Source: Arcobacter cryaerophilus gv. crypticus
GTDB taxonomy: Bacteria > Campylobacterota > Campylobacteria > Campylobacterales > Arcobacteraceae
Direction: 5' to 3'
Assembly (NCBI RefSeq): GCF_002993025.1
Contig: NZ_NXGI01000017.1
Span: 1 to 64,000, forward strand
DNA: 64,000 nt
Positions 36,268 to 45,687 of this stretch are shown one piece after another. Both the position numbers and the translations under genes were made by a program. Below the pieces are notes generated by a model. It ran no database searches and had not been told where the DNA came from. It saw only the letters and a list, made by a program, of their open reading frames with translations. Position 1 is the first letter of the stretch. Each line of letters begins with the position of its first letter.

Positions 36268-37191
36268 TTAATTTTGATTATATTTTAATTTTAATTGCTC
36301 ATAAAGTTCATCAAAACTTACATCTTCTATTGTTTTTAGTAATTCAACCATCACAACATTATCTTCATTTCCATTCCAAACTTTTTTATATGTTCCTTCT
36401 TTGTATCCATTATCTTGTCTAAATTGATTTAAGCAATTTTTACCAATATATAGTTTTTGAAGCCAAGAAAAAGATAATCCAGCACTTTTACAAGCTCTAA
36501 AAAACTGCTCAATAAATCTTTCTATTCCACTAAAAGATGGCATATTTTTTGTCTCAATAGCAAGTGCTATATATGATAGTTTTTCAGACTCTTTGATTAT
36601 CAAATTTACATCTATACTTTGAGCAGCTTCATAAATACAGTGTGTATTTACTAAAGAAACTGCTTTTGGCACATTCGTTTCTTGTAAAATATAACTCATT
36701 AAAAAGTGCCAAATATCTACAAGCTCAACATGAATATTATTCATATCAGGAGTTGAATTAATATTTTTCCAGTGTTTCCAAGGAGTTGAATCAATTAGTT
36801 CAGCTACTTCCATATGAATACATCTAAGCCAATTTATCTCTTTATTAAATTTATTTACACCCAATTCCCAATTTTTACCATTTGTACTATCATTTAGTTG
36901 TTTTTGAAGTAGAAACATCTCTTCAAGTTTTGATGGAAAAGATGAAGCCTCTTCAAGTAAAGAAGCAAGTGGTAAACACTCTTCAATAATATTTTGCAAG
37001 CTCAAACTAGATGGTAAAACCTCTTTATCACCTTTTAGAATATGTAAAAGTAAAGATACAAAATATGGGATTTCATCTTTTGATTCCCATGTTAATACAT
37101 CAGTTGAGTCTAACTTTGCATATTTTACAAACTCATCAACCGAAGCAAATCCAACAACTTTTACAGCCTCTTTAAAATCTTTATATAACAA
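36268..37191 (-). CDS. dimeric dUTPase (all-alpha NTP pyrophosphatase type)
   Basis: Hydrolyses dUTP (and dUDP) to dUMP, limiting uracil in DNA. The core carries WLRCIHMEVAELIDSTPWKHWK and VELVDIWHF, the metal-binding E-x2-E and D-type helices of the dimeric family found in Campylobacter and trypanosomatids. At 307 residues it has an N-terminal extension relative to the catalytic core. I chose TTG at 37191: AGGAG lies exactly 5 bp upstream and the gene then begins right after the stop of the zinc-ribbon gene. A longer frame would overlap that gene by about 50 bp without a ribosome site. Confidence 0.88.
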   Translation of the reverse strand: MLYKDFKEAVKVVGFASVDEFVKYAKLDSTDVLTWESKDEIPYFVSLLLHILKGDKEVLPSSLSLQNIIEECLPLASLLEEASSFPSKLEEMFLLQKQLNDSTNGKNWELGVNKFNKEINWLRCIHMEVAELIDSTPWKHWKNINSTPDMNNIHVELVDIWHFLMSYILQETNVPKAVSLVNTHCIYEAAQSIDVNLIIKESEKLSYIALAIETKNMPSFSGIERFIEQFFRACKSAGLSFSWLQKLYIGKNCLNQFRQDNGYKEGTYKKVWNGNEDNVVMVELLKTIEDVSFDELYEQLKLKYNQN

Positions 37192-37192
37192 A

Positions 37193-37375
37193 TTAACTCC
37201 TATTTTCAAATTTTTTTTCAACAAAAAGCTTACAATTCTCTCCACTACTATTTTTTACAACAATACTAGGAATTGCCTTTGACTTAAATCCATAAGCCTT
37301 ACAACCATGAGGTTTTCCTGCTTCCCAAGTTACAAAATAGTTTGTACATTTTTGACAAATTATTTTTTTTTCCAT
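37193..37375 (-). CDS. small zinc-ribbon-like protein
   Basis: A 60-residue protein with C7-x2-C10, C25 and C48, suggesting a small zinc site, and a conserved-looking WEAGKPHGCKAYGFKSK segment. Homologues in this phylum have sometimes been labelled uracil-DNA glycosylase, but there is no glycosylase domain here. It lies between recR and the dUTPase with almost no spacing, so the three are likely one transcript. The ATG at 37375 has a GGAA site; an upstream TTG overlaps recR and is less likely. Confidence 0.75.
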   Translation of the reverse strand: MEKKIICQKCTNYFVTWEAGKPHGCKAYGFKSKAIPSIVVKNSSGENCKLFVEKKFENRS

Positions 37376-37376
37376 C

Positions 37377-37949
37377 TTATATTCCAACTTGACTTTGAAT
37401 AGCTTTTGATAAAGACATTAAATCTACATTTTCTAAACTAACTCCTGTAGGAACACCTTGAGCTATTTTTGTAAAACTTATATCAAACTCTTTTAATTTA
37501 TCTTCAATATATAATATAAAAGCATCATTTGCAATAGATGGCGTAATAGCAAATAAAATATTTTTTACTCCACTATTTTTTATATATTCTTGAAGCTTAA
37601 TTATTAAATCAAGCTCAAGCTCATCTATTACAAAATATCTTCCATCAAACTCTTTTGAATCTTCAATAATAAAAATATCTTTTGCACTTTGCACAATACA
37701 TAATTTACTACTATCACGACTCTCATCTAAGCAATATTCACAAATCTCATTTTCACTCATACTTCCACATCTTTTGCATTTTTTAATAGTTTTCAAAGCA
37801 TTTTCTATACTATGAGATAGTTTTATTCCGCAATAGTTGTCATTCATTACAATGTGATAAGCAAGTCTTAGAGCCGATTTTTTTCCAATAGTTGGTAAAG
37901 ATTCAAAAGCTTCTACTAGTTCATAAAATTTTTCTAACTCTCTATTCAT
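37377..37949 (-). CDS. recR: recombination mediator RecR
   Basis: RecR loads RecA at gaps with RecO/RecF. 190 residues: helix-hairpin-helix near the N-terminus (LPTIGKKSALRLAYH), a C4 zinc finger (CKRCGSMSENEICEYC, about 56-71) and a Toprim domain with IVQSAKDIFIIEDS and GVPTGVSLENVD. It heads the recR, zinc-ribbon, dUTPase group. Confidence 0.95.
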   Translation of the reverse strand: MNRELEKFYELVEAFESLPTIGKKSALRLAYHIVMNDNYCGIKLSHSIENALKTIKKCKRCGSMSENEICEYCLDESRDSSKLCIVQSAKDIFIIEDSKEFDGRYFVIDELELDLIIKLQEYIKNSGVKNILFAITPSIANDAFILYIEDKLKEFDISFTKIAQGVPTGVSLENVDLMSLSKAIQSQVGI

Positions 37950-38039
37950 TTTGGGATTATATTCTAATATTTATATTAAATTAATTAAAAGGTTTTTTTG
38001 ATAAACTATATACTTTTAAATTTAAAAGGTTTTTTTATA

Positions 38040-39989
38040 ATGGCACTCATAGACTTACAAAACATTTCCAAACAATACGATATTAAAGTTATTTTAAAAG
38101 ATGCAAACTTCACTCTTCAAGCTGGTCAAAGAGTTGCAGTTATTGGGCAAAATGGACAAGGAAAATCAACACTTTTCAAAATAATCATGAAAACAGTGGA
38201 ACCAGATAGCGGTGAAATGGCTATTGATAGAAGTATAAAAATAGAGATGCTAGAACAGCAACCAAAATTTGAAGCAAATTTAAGCGTAAGAGATGCTATT
38301 GAAAATCAGCTAGTTGAGTTAAAAAGCGCAAAAAATGAGTATGAAAAAATTACAAATCAACTCTCAACAGATTATGAAAACGAAGAGCTTTTAAGAAAAC
38401 AAAGCGAACTTGCAACTTTTATTGATTTTCACAATGCTTGGGATTTGGAAAATACAATTGAGAGAGTTTTAGTAGAGTTTGCACTAAAAGAGTATGAACA
38501 CAAAGATGTAAATATGCTTAGCGGTGGAGAGCAACGGCGTGTTAGTTTAGCTGGTTTGATTTTAAAAAAACCAGATGTTTTACTTCTTGATGAGCCTACA
38601 AATCACCTTGATGTTTACATGGTTGAGTTTTTAGAAGAGTTGCTTTTGAAAAACAACTTTACTCTACTTTTTATATCTCATGATAGATATTTTATTGATA
38701 ATATTGCTACAAATGTAATAGAAGTTGATGGTGGAGAATTAAGAAAATTTAATGGTGGCTACTCTTCATATTTGGAGCAAAAATCACAAATTTTATCAAA
38801 TTTACAAAAAGAGCATGACAACTTACTTAGACTTGTAAAACAAGAAGCTCACTGGATGCAACATGGAGTAACTGCAAGAAGAAAAAGAAATGAAAGAAGA
38901 AAATCTGAATATTTTGATTTAAAACAAAAAGCAAAATCAAATCCTGCGTATATCAAAAAAATGAGCATAGAACTTCAAAGAGAACAAAAATCTTTTAATA
39001 GTGAAGAAAAACAACAAAATAAGAAAAAAATGCTTTATGAGCTTGATAATATTTATAAATCTTTAGGAGAAAAAGAGTTAATTAAAGATTTTACAACTAG
39101 AATTTTACAAAAAGATACTATTGCAATAGTAGGTCCCAACGGAAGTGGAAAATCAACACTTCTTAAAATATTTATGGAAAAATTAAAAATAGATAAAGGA
39201 AGCTTCAAAAAAGGAGATTTTCACATAGGATATTTTGATCAACAAAGAGATATGCTTGATGATGAAAAAACTGTTATGGAGACTTTTTGTCCAAATGGTG
39301 GTGATAGAGTTGTGCTTGATGATGGACGAAACTTGCATGTTTTTGGATATTTAAAAAACTTTCTTTTTCCAAAAGAGTATTTAGATAAAAAAGTTGGTGC
39401 TTTAAGTGGTGGAGAAAAAAACAGAGTTGCACTTGCCCTACTTTTTACAAAAAGAGTTGATTGTATGATTCTTGATGAACCTACAAATGATTTGGATATT
39501 CCAACAATTAATATTTTAGAAGAGTATTTACAAAATTTTCAAGGTGCTTTAGTTTTCGTATCTCACGATAGATATTTTGTAGATAAAATTGCGAAAAAAC
39601 TATATGTATTTACTGGAAATGGACATATTATGGAAAGTTTTCAACCATATAGTGAATATCTTGAAATCGAAAAAGAGTTAAAAGAACTAGATAATTTAGA
39701 ATCTTATATAGAAAAAGAGAAAAATAATCCAAAAATAGAAAATTTGCCAAAAAAACAAGTGAAATTGTCATATAAAGACCAAAGAGAATACGATAGTTTA
39801 CCAAATGAACTAGAAAAAATTGAAGAAAAAATAGCAGAACTAAACAGCTGTTTAGCAGACCCAAAATGTTATGAAAAAATAGGAATTGTAGTACTTTCAA
39901 AAGAGCTAGAAGAGACAAAAGCTATTTATGAAGAGAAGGTTGAGAGATTTTTAGAGCTTGAAGAGCTGGTTGAGAGTTTTAATTCTTAA
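38040..39989 (+). CDS. ABC-F family ATPase, Uup-like
   Basis: A 649-residue protein with two ABC domains and no membrane segments: Walker A GQNGQGKST and GPNGSGKST, signatures LSGGEQRR and LSGGEKNR, Walker B LLLDEPTNHLD and MILDEPTNDLD. The interdomain linker is charged (MQHGVTARRKRNERRK) and the C-terminal coiled coil starts at KLSYKDQREYDSLP as in Uup. ABC-F proteins act on ribosomes; Uup also affects replication intermediates. ATG at 38040 gives the normal MALIDLQ start. A TTG at 37998 sits behind a duplicate AAAAGG-T7 sequence and is a less likely start. Confidence 0.9.
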   Translation: MALIDLQNISKQYDIKVILKDANFTLQAGQRVAVIGQNGQGKSTLFKIIMKTVEPDSGEMAIDRSIKIEMLEQQPKFEANLSVRDAIENQLVELKSAKNEYEKITNQLSTDYENEELLRKQSELATFIDFHNAWDLENTIERVLVEFALKEYEHKDVNMLSGGEQRRVSLAGLILKKPDVLLLDEPTNHLDVYMVEFLEELLLKNNFTLLFISHDRYFIDNIATNVIEVDGGELRKFNGGYSSYLEQKSQILSNLQKEHDNLLRLVKQEAHWMQHGVTARRKRNERRKSEYFDLKQKAKSNPAYIKKMSIELQREQKSFNSEEKQQNKKKMLYELDNIYKSLGEKELIKDFTTRILQKDTIAIVGPNGSGKSTLLKIFMEKLKIDKGSFKKGDFHIGYFDQQRDMLDDEKTVMETFCPNGGDRVVLDDGRNLHVFGYLKNFLFPKEYLDKKVGALSGGEKNRVALALLFTKRVDCMILDEPTNDLDIPTINILEEYLQNFQGALVFVSHDRYFVDKIAKKLYVFTGNGHIMESFQPYSEYLEIEKELKELDNLESYIEKEKNNPKIENLPKKQVKLSYKDQREYDSLPNELEKIEEKIAELNSCLADPKCYEKIGIVVLSKELEETKAIYEEKVERFLELEELVESFNS

Positions 39990-40041
39990 AAAAGTATAAT
40001 CAAGTTTTAAAAAATTTAAATTTAAAAAAGGAGTTTTACAA

Positions 40042-40485
40042 ATGAGCTTAAAAGAGAAATTAAACGAAGATTTAAAACAAGCAATGAGAGATAAAGAAGT
40101 AGTAAAAAGAGACTCTATAAGAGCTATTAATACAATGATTAAACAAATTGAAGTTGATGAAAGAAGAGTTTTAGATGATGCTGAAGTTATAAAACTTGTT
40201 CAAAGAGGTATTAAACAAAGAGAAGAGGCAATTTCTCAATATAGTGCTGCTTCAAGAACTGATTTAGTTGAAAAAGAACAAAGCCAAATTGATGTATTTA
40301 TGATTTATTTACCTAAACAATTAAGCGATGAAGAGCTTGAAGCTGGTATGAAAGATATAATTGAAGAAGTAAAAGCAGAAACTATAAAAGATATGGGAAA
40401 AGTTATGGGAGCAGCTTCAAAAAAATTTGCAGGTGTTGCAGATGGAAAAAGAATAAATGAAATGGTAAAAAAATTATTGTCATAA
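40042..40485 (+). CDS. GatB/YqeY-domain protein
   Basis: A 147-residue YqeY homologue, all-helical, with LKEKLNEDLKQAMRDK at the N-terminus, YLPKQLSDEEL in the middle and MGKVMGAASKKFAG near the end. The domain resembles the tail of GatB, which contacts tRNA, but YqeY itself has no established reaction. AAGGAG precedes the ATG. It lies 28 bp upstream of the Csd1-like peptidase gene. Confidence 0.92.
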   Translation: MSLKEKLNEDLKQAMRDKEVVKRDSIRAINTMIKQIEVDERRVLDDAEVIKLVQRGIKQREEAISQYSAASRTDLVEKEQSQIDVFMIYLPKQLSDEELEAGMKDIIEEVKAETIKDMGKVMGAASKKFAGVADGKRINEMVKKLLS

Positions 40486-40513
40486 TCTTTTTGTGTAAAA
40501 TTCAAGGAAAAAA

Positions 40514-41455
40514 ATGGATCAATATGCAAACAAATATATAACATTTACAATAAATGATGATAATGGTATAAAACAGATAAAACTAAGAAAAAAGCCTCTT
40601 TTTTATACTTTATACACATTTATTGGAATATCTTTTATATTTGTAGCAGCATTTATCTTTATAAATCTTTCTTTAATTCAAATGGATAAAGATAGACTAG
40701 ATATTGAGCTTGAATTAGTAGAGTTTAAAAGAATAAACGAAGAGCTAAATAATTTAGTTAGTCAAACACAATTAGAACTTCATGAAAAAAATGAAGAGAT
40801 TAGTGAAGCTACTGATTATTTCAATAAAATGGAAAATATAATAGGAATTCCAACTGAAAATGAGCTTCCGTTAAAACAAAGAGTTGATATTGCAAGACTT
40901 AATACAGAAGAAAGAACAACTCTTTTACAACTAATTCCTAGTGGTTTTCCTGTTGAAAATAGAGTTATAAATAGCTATTTTGGATATAGACACCATCCTG
41001 TTTTAAATAGAAAAGCTCTTCATATGGGAATTGATTTAAAAGCACCTGTTGGAACGCCTGTTTATGCAACAGCAGATGGAATTGTTGAAACTTCAAGTTT
41101 TGATAGATTCAATGGAAATTTAGTAACAATTCAGCATATTTATGGGTTTAAATCATATTATGCCCACTTAAACAAAACTTTGGTAAAATCTGGCTCTTTT
41201 GTTAAAAAAGGGGATTTAATAGCATATTCAGGGAATACAGGGATAAGTAGCGGACCTCATTTACACTATGAAATCCGTTTTTTATCAAGATCTCTTGATC
41301 CACTTACTTTTGTAATGTGGGACATGAAAAATTATACAGAAATTTTTGAAAAGGAAACAGAAATATCATGGGATTCTTTAATAACAGCAATCAGTCACAT
41401 CAAAATACAAGATCCGACTCCACAACCACAATTATCACTGCAGGAACAAAAATAA
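40514..41455 (+). CDS. csd1: M23 peptidase, Csd1-like cell-shape endopeptidase
   Basis: A 313-residue membrane-anchored LytM/M23 metallopeptidase: one membrane segment (about 35-58), a coiled coil (65-115) and a catalytic domain with H170-x3-D174 in HMGID and H249-L-H251 in GPHLHYE. The metal ligands are intact. Its last 88 bp overlap the bactofilin gene, the same order and type of overlap as csd1-ccmA in Helicobacter pylori, where the pair trims peptidoglycan cross-links to give curvature. Csd1 versus Csd2 identity is inferred from that context. Confidence 0.85.
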   Translation: MDQYANKYITFTINDDNGIKQIKLRKKPLFYTLYTFIGISFIFVAAFIFINLSLIQMDKDRLDIELELVEFKRINEELNNLVSQTQLELHEKNEEISEATDYFNKMENIIGIPTENELPLKQRVDIARLNTEERTTLLQLIPSGFPVENRVINSYFGYRHHPVLNRKALHMGIDLKAPVGTPVYATADGIVETSSFDRFNGNLVTIQHIYGFKSYYAHLNKTLVKSGSFVKKGDLIAYSGNTGISSGPHLHYEIRFLSRSLDPLTFVMWDMKNYTEIFEKETEISWDSLITAISHIKIQDPTPQPQLSLQEQK

Positions 41456-41787
41456 CAGGGAATATAAACTTGTCTTGCAATTTGTATATTGATGGTTATT
41501 TTGAAGGAAATATAAACTCAGAGCAAGAGATAAATATTGGAAAAAATGGAAAAATAAAAGGAGAAATAACTGCTTTAAGAGTTATTGTTCAAGGATTAGC
41601 AGAAGGTTCAATAAATGCAACAAGAGTTGATATTAAACCAGATGGAAAAGTTACAGGTTCAGTTGAATCAGAAGAATTTGTAATTGAAGCAAAAGGAATT
41701 TTTGAAGGAAATAGTCTTGTAAAGACAACTTTAAACAGCAAATCAATAGATAAAAAAGAGGATTTTATCAAAACAGAAGATATATAA
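41368..41787 (+). CDS. ccmA: bactofilin CcmA
   Basis: A 139-residue polymer-forming cytoskeletal protein. A disordered Ser/Thr/Asn N-terminus is followed by the bactofilin beta-helix (about 22-120) with repeated G-x-I/V turns such as NINLSCNLYIDGYFEG and GKIKGEITALRVIVQG. Bactofilins self-assemble without nucleotide and scaffold wall hydrolases. The start codon lies inside the Csd1-like gene in another frame, with AAGGAAA upstream. Confidence 0.92.
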   Translation: MGFFNNSNQSHQNTRSDSTTTIITAGTKITGNINLSCNLYIDGYFEGNINSEQEINIGKNGKIKGEITALRVIVQGLAEGSINATRVDIKPDGKVTGSVESEEFVIEAKGIFEGNSLVKTTLNSKSIDKKEDFIKTEDI

Positions 41788-41819
41788 TATAAAAAATTAT
41801 ATTTTATATATTTTTTGGC

Positions 41820-41825
41820 TATAAT
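41820..41825 (+). promoter_or_regulatory. -10 element for the diguanylate cyclase gene
   Basis: GGC-TATAAT 57 bp before the ATG at 41883, which has its own AAAGGGA ribosome site. Confidence 0.4.
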
Positions 41826-41882
41826 CCAAAACTTAGACTTAATTTAGTCTTTTATTTTATAATATTTTTAAAAAAGGGAAAT

Positions 41883-42998
41883 ATGAAAAATTTTTTAAGC
41901 CAATTAAATGATACTGAATACAATGAAGCAATTTCAAATCAATTAGATACCCCTGAAAAATTAATACAGCTTCTATTAAGACGAATTCATCCAAAAAATG
42001 TTGAAGTTATAATAGATATTTTAAAACAAGCTATTACTCCATCTATTAGCTCTGATTTAAATAATATTTCTGATGTTTTATTTGAGCAACTTAAAAAAAA
42101 TCCAAAAGATATTTTTGAAAAATCAATACAAATACAAATAGAAAAATTAATATTCGAAAGATTTGAAAAAGATAAAAAATTAGTTATTGAAAAAACAGAA
42201 GATATATCAAAACTTGTTGTACTTATGGAAGAGTATTTTAATGAAGCTATTTTTAGTAGTGGAAATGGTTCTAAAAAAGTTTTAAATATAAAAGAAAAAA
42301 TCCAAGCAATAGATGTAACAAAGGGTGGAGTAGAAGTGTTAAGCAAAATACAAAGTGAACTTGTTATTGCTGCTGCTTCTATAGAGCAAGAGATAAATAA
42401 TGTTACAAACAAACTAGAAAATGGAAAATCTAAAGTAGAAGAATTAGAAGAAAAAATAAATAGTTTGGAAAATGAGCTTAACAAAACAAAACAAGAAAAT
42501 AGAAAAGATTTTTTAACTCAAGTTCTTACAAGAAAAGCATTTAATGAAGAGATGATAAAAGTTGAAAACTCTTACAGTAGATTAAAAACTCAATATGCAG
42601 TAATATTTTTTGATATAGACCATTTTAAAAAAGTAAATGATACTTATGGGCATGAGTGTGGAGATGTAGTTCTTTCAACTTTTGGGAAAATTTTAGACAA
42701 AAGTATTAGAGATATAGATTTAATAGCAAGATATGGTGGAGAAGAGTTTATTGCTATTATACATTTTAATCTAGATAGAGAGCTTTTAATGTTATTAAAA
42801 AGAATAAAATCAATAGTTACAGAAAATAGCTTTATTTATCAAGATAAAAAACTAAAAATCACTTTTAGTGCTGGAGTTACAATAAGAAATAAATATCCTA
42901 CATATGATATAGCTCTTCAAAAAGCAGACTCTTTATTATACAAAGCAAAAGATAGTGGAAGAAATAAAATTTTATTAGATAATGGAATCGAGATTTAA
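41883..42998 (+). CDS. diguanylate cyclase (GGDEF)
   Basis: A 371-residue soluble protein: an N-terminal helical region of unknown type (1-165), a coiled coil (about 170-205) and a C-terminal GGDEF domain with active-site GGEEF at 285-289. An inhibitory I-site RxxD lies at 276-279, the canonical five residues upstream. It should make cyclic di-GMP with product inhibition. No receiver or membrane segment is present, so the input is unknown. It is not coupled to ccmA (95-bp gap with its own -10). Confidence 0.92.
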   Translation: MKNFLSQLNDTEYNEAISNQLDTPEKLIQLLLRRIHPKNVEVIIDILKQAITPSISSDLNNISDVLFEQLKKNPKDIFEKSIQIQIEKLIFERFEKDKKLVIEKTEDISKLVVLMEEYFNEAIFSSGNGSKKVLNIKEKIQAIDVTKGGVEVLSKIQSELVIAAASIEQEINNVTNKLENGKSKVEELEEKINSLENELNKTKQENRKDFLTQVLTRKAFNEEMIKVENSYSRLKTQYAVIFFDIDHFKKVNDTYGHECGDVVLSTFGKILDKSIRDIDLIARYGGEEFIAIIHFNLDRELLMLLKRIKSIVTENSFIYQDKKLKITFSAGVTIRNKYPTYDIALQKADSLLYKAKDSGRNKILLDNGIEI

Positions 42999-43001
42999 AA
43001 A

Positions 43002-43020
43002 AAGTAGAAAAAATCTACTT
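43002..43020. terminator. bidirectional terminator after the GGDEF gene
   Basis: AAGTAGA-A5-TCTACTT, a 7-bp stem preceded by an A run and followed by CTCTTTTC, includes the stop codon of the minus-strand tautomerase gene. Confidence 0.6.
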
Positions 43021-43221
43021 CTCTTTTCTTATTTTTGTAACTGATTTTCCACCAATAAAGTAGTTATCTGTATTAAGCTCTTCTATTAAAACTACTGCAT
43101 TTGAAGATGAACGATTAAATATTTTGCTAAAAAGCTCAGTTATACCTTTTGAGAACTCCTCTTTTTGCTCAATAGTAGCTCCACCATCTTCATGTGTCAT
43201 TTTTACATTTATTACTGGCAT
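43015..43221 (-). CDS. 4-oxalocrotonate tautomerase-family protein (DmpI-like)
   Basis: A 68-residue tautomerase: after Met removal Pro is N-terminal (PVINVKM), the catalytic base of the family; NYFIGGKSVTKIR at the C-terminus matches the DmpI subgroup. No aromatic degradation genes lie nearby, so the physiological substrate is unknown. AAGGAA precedes the ATG; trpC ends 12 bp upstream in the same direction. Confidence 0.88.
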   Translation of the reverse strand: MPVINVKMTHEDGGATIEQKEEFSKGITELFSKIFNRSSSNAVVLIEELNTDNYFIGGKSVTKIRKEK

Positions 43222-43233
43222 TTTATTCCTTTT

Positions 43234-44025
43234 TTAGTTCAAAGAATTTTTAAATTTTTTTAATTCATCTTCTATACTTGGAACTCTCATAAAATGCTCA
43301 CCTATTAAAAAAGCATCTGCTCCAAGATTATGAAGCTTTTTTATAACTTCAGTATCACTAACTCCAGATTCAGCAACAATTATTTTACCTTCGGGAATAA
43401 GTGGTATTAGCTCCTCGCACAAATTCATATCCATCTCAAAAGTTTTTAAATTTCTATGATTTATTCCTATAATATCTGCTTTGCTTTTTAAAGCTTTAGT
43501 CAAATCTTCAAAATCGTGAATTTCAACTAAAACTTCTAAATCCAAACCTCTAGCATAACTATATAACTCATTTAACTCATCTTGACTAAGTGATTTTGCA
43601 ATTAAAAGTATAAAATCTGCTCCATATATCAAAGCTTCTGCAATTTGGTATTTTGTAAGTATAAAATCTTTCCTTAAAAGTGGAATATTTGTAATACTTT
43701 TTATCTCTTTTAAATAATCTAAATTTCCCAAGAAAAAGTGTGGTTCTGTTAATATAGAAATTGCATTTGCACCAAAATCATTATAATCTTTTGCAATTTG
43801 AAGATGATTAAAATCTTCTTTTATAATACCTTTACTAGGACTTGCTTTTTTTACTTCTGCAATTATTCGTATAGGTTCATCAATTGAAGATTTTAAAAAC
43901 TTTTTTACATCTTTTGTAGGAAAATTCCCGTCCGCTATTAAATTTTCAAGCTCATCTAAAGATATTTTTTCTTCTCTTTTTTTTACATCTTCAAGAGTTT
44001 TATTATTTATTTTTTCTAGTATCAT
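43234..44025 (-). CDS. trpC: indole-3-glycerol phosphate synthase
   Basis: Closes the indole ring in tryptophan synthesis. A 263-residue TIM barrel with [49 protein letters not shown] and VAESGVSD motifs, all conserved. It overlaps the 3' end of the TPR lipoprotein gene by 23 bp and is separated from other trp genes; trpF lies about 6 kb away, also isolated. Confidence 0.95.
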   Translation of the reverse strand: MILEKINNKTLEDVKKREEKISLDELENLIADGNFPTKDVKKFLKSSIDEPIRIIAEVKKASPSKGIIKEDFNHLQIAKDYNDFGANAISILTEPHFFLGNLDYLKEIKSITNIPLLRKDFILTKYQIAEALIYGADFILLIAKSLSQDELNELYSYARGLDLEVLVEIHDFEDLTKALKSKADIIGINHRNLKTFEMDMNLCEELIPLIPEGKIIVAESGVSDTEVIKKLHNLGADAFLIGEHFMRVPSIEDELKKFKNSLN

Positions 44026-45328
44026 TATCTTTGCACTCCTTAATTTTTTCCCAATGAATTTTTATCTCTTCATCATTTAAACCTATTTCATCTACAATTA
44101 ATTTCATATTTTTATATGCATCTTTACAGTTTTTATTCTTATATTCACCCCACGCTAAAGTATCTATAAAAGCAATATTTGTAGGGTCTTGCTCCAGTGC
44201 TTTTTTTACCAAAACTAAACCTTTTGGAATATCAATATCATAATCAATCAATAAATATGCCAAATAATTTTGATAAATAGGGTTTGAAGATGTTTTTAAA
44301 GATATATTAAACTTCTCAATAACACTTGCTAATACACTATTTTTATCTTCTGCCAACTCAAACTCAATAATAGCTTGTTGTGCCAAATAATCAGGATTTG
44401 AATCGTTTGTATATAATTTTTTAAGTAAATCATATGCTTTTTCTGGTTGTTTTGTTCGTTTATAAAGCTCTAAAAGAAAATCATCTTCTAGGTGATTTTC
44501 TTCCAAAAATATTATAATATCATTCGCTTCAAAATTTTGAAACATCAAATTTACTGTTTTATTTAATTGCAAAGCATCTTCACTATTTTTATAGTATAAA
44601 AACATCTCTTTTAGTAAAGATTGTATTTTCTGTTTGTCATCTAAATGATTATAAAAAGTCAAAAGCTGAAGTGCAATATTAAAATCATATTGACTTTTAG
44701 GAAGATAATCTTTAAGATCTTCTATTGCATGTTTTTGTCGATTTAATTGAAAAAACTCTAAACTAGCTTTTGTCTGTACTATTGAGCTTGAAACACCGTA
44801 TTTTAAAGCTTTATTAAAACTATCATAAGCCTTTTGGAACTCATCTTTTGATATATAAATTGTCCCTAAAAGTTCATAATTTATACTACTTTTATACGAA
44901 TCTGTAAGAATAAGAGCATTTTTTAGTGATAAATCAAACTCTTGAAGCTTCAAAAGTGCAAAACTATACAATCTTAAAAGTATCTCTTCTTCTTTAATAT
45001 TTGGTATGAAATATTTTGAAATCTGCTCTTTTATGGCCTGATAATCTTGAAGTTGTGTAGCAATTGTTGCATAAGCAACCAAATATTCATATTTACTTGT
45101 ATTTAAAAATAGTTTCAAATATATCTCTTTTGCACTATCATAGATTCTTGCATTTTCCATCTCTAAAGCATAAATTATGTAATAGTCCTCTAGTTGAAAA
45201 CTTTTTTCTTCTACTTTTAAATATTTTCTATTTTCTTTTTCATTGTTTAAATCTGAATCTTTTATAGTACAAGAAACAAAAAAACTTAAAACTACTAATA
45301 TTATTAAATATTTTTTATGGCTGGGCAC
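44003..45328 (-). CDS. TPR-repeat lipoprotein
   Basis: A 441-residue lipoprotein (lipobox FVSC, Cys20) composed of tetratricopeptide-like helical pairs, for example [21 protein letters not shown] near 150-175 and [20 protein letters not shown] near 390-410. TPR lipoproteins usually act as scaffolds in envelope assembly. The start is GTG at 45328, overlapping the YkgJ-type gene by 25 bp, with GAGG upstream. Overlaps at both ends show an operon of methyltransferase, YkgJ, TPR, trpC and tautomerase. Its partner is unknown. Confidence 0.85.
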   Translation of the reverse strand: MPSHKKYLIILVVLSFFVSCTIKDSDLNNEKENRKYLKVEEKSFQLEDYYIIYALEMENARIYDSAKEIYLKLFLNTSKYEYLVAYATIATQLQDYQAIKEQISKYFIPNIKEEEILLRLYSFALLKLQEFDLSLKNALILTDSYKSSINYELLGTIYISKDEFQKAYDSFNKALKYGVSSSIVQTKASLEFFQLNRQKHAIEDLKDYLPKSQYDFNIALQLLTFYNHLDDKQKIQSLLKEMFLYYKNSEDALQLNKTVNLMFQNFEANDIIIFLEENHLEDDFLLELYKRTKQPEKAYDLLKKLYTNDSNPDYLAQQAIIEFELAEDKNSVLASVIEKFNISLKTSSNPIYQNYLAYLLIDYDIDIPKGLVLVKKALEQDPTNIAFIDTLAWGEYKNKNCKDAYKNMKLIVDEIGLNDEEIKIHWEKIKECKDNDTRKNK

Positions 45329-45687
45329 TCTTTATATACCTCTTTTTCATTATTTTTAAAATATTCCCAAAATGGAAAAGTCCTACACTGTGTTGGTCTA
45401 TAATCATAAATAGAGCATTTTCTTTTTTCTAAATCAAAAAAACAGCAAGCAAAACTATTATTTGGTAATTCTACCTCTTTTATGCTATATTTATACCCTA
45501 CTTTAAAAAGATATTTTTCTCTAAAACTATCTAAAGTGAGTCCTAAATATTTTGATAAAGCTTCAATTTCAACAATATTTATCCAAATATATCCACTTTC
45601 ACCAATACAACAATTTCCAGCACAACTCTCACAAGCACTAGGGTTAAAAGCAAAATTGTATCCATTTTTCTTTATTAAGTTACTCAC
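45304..45687 (-). CDS. YkgJ-family cysteine-cluster protein
   Basis: A 127-residue protein with the CxxC-x3-CC cluster (C19, C22, C26, C27) and later cysteines in SFACCFFDLEKRKCSIYDYRPTQCRTFPFW, the hallmark of the YkgJ/CxxCxxCC family (putative zinc- or iron-sulphur-binding). The reaction is unknown. The start is GTG at 45687, overlapping the stop of the methyltransferase gene by 8 bp. Confidence 0.85.
   Translation of the reverse strand: MSNLIKKNGYNFAFNPSACESCAGNCCIGESGYIWINIVEIEALSKYLGLTLDSFREKYLFKVGYKYSIKEVELPNNSFACCFFDLEKRKCSIYDYRPTQCRTFPFWEYFKNNEKEVYKECPAIKNI

Noticed and set aside
37982-38039. Duplicate AAAAGG-T7 sequence upstream of the ABC-F gene as a regulatory repeat
   Set aside because: Two short, low-complexity copies in an AT-rich leader; they most simply provide alternative ribosome sites for a TTG and an ATG start.
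41987-42484. A 165-codon open frame antisense to the diguanylate cyclase gene
   Set aside because: It lies wholly inside the GGDEF gene, has Ser/Phe/Ile-rich composition typical of the complement of Lys/Glu-rich coding DNA, and has no ribosome site or family motif.
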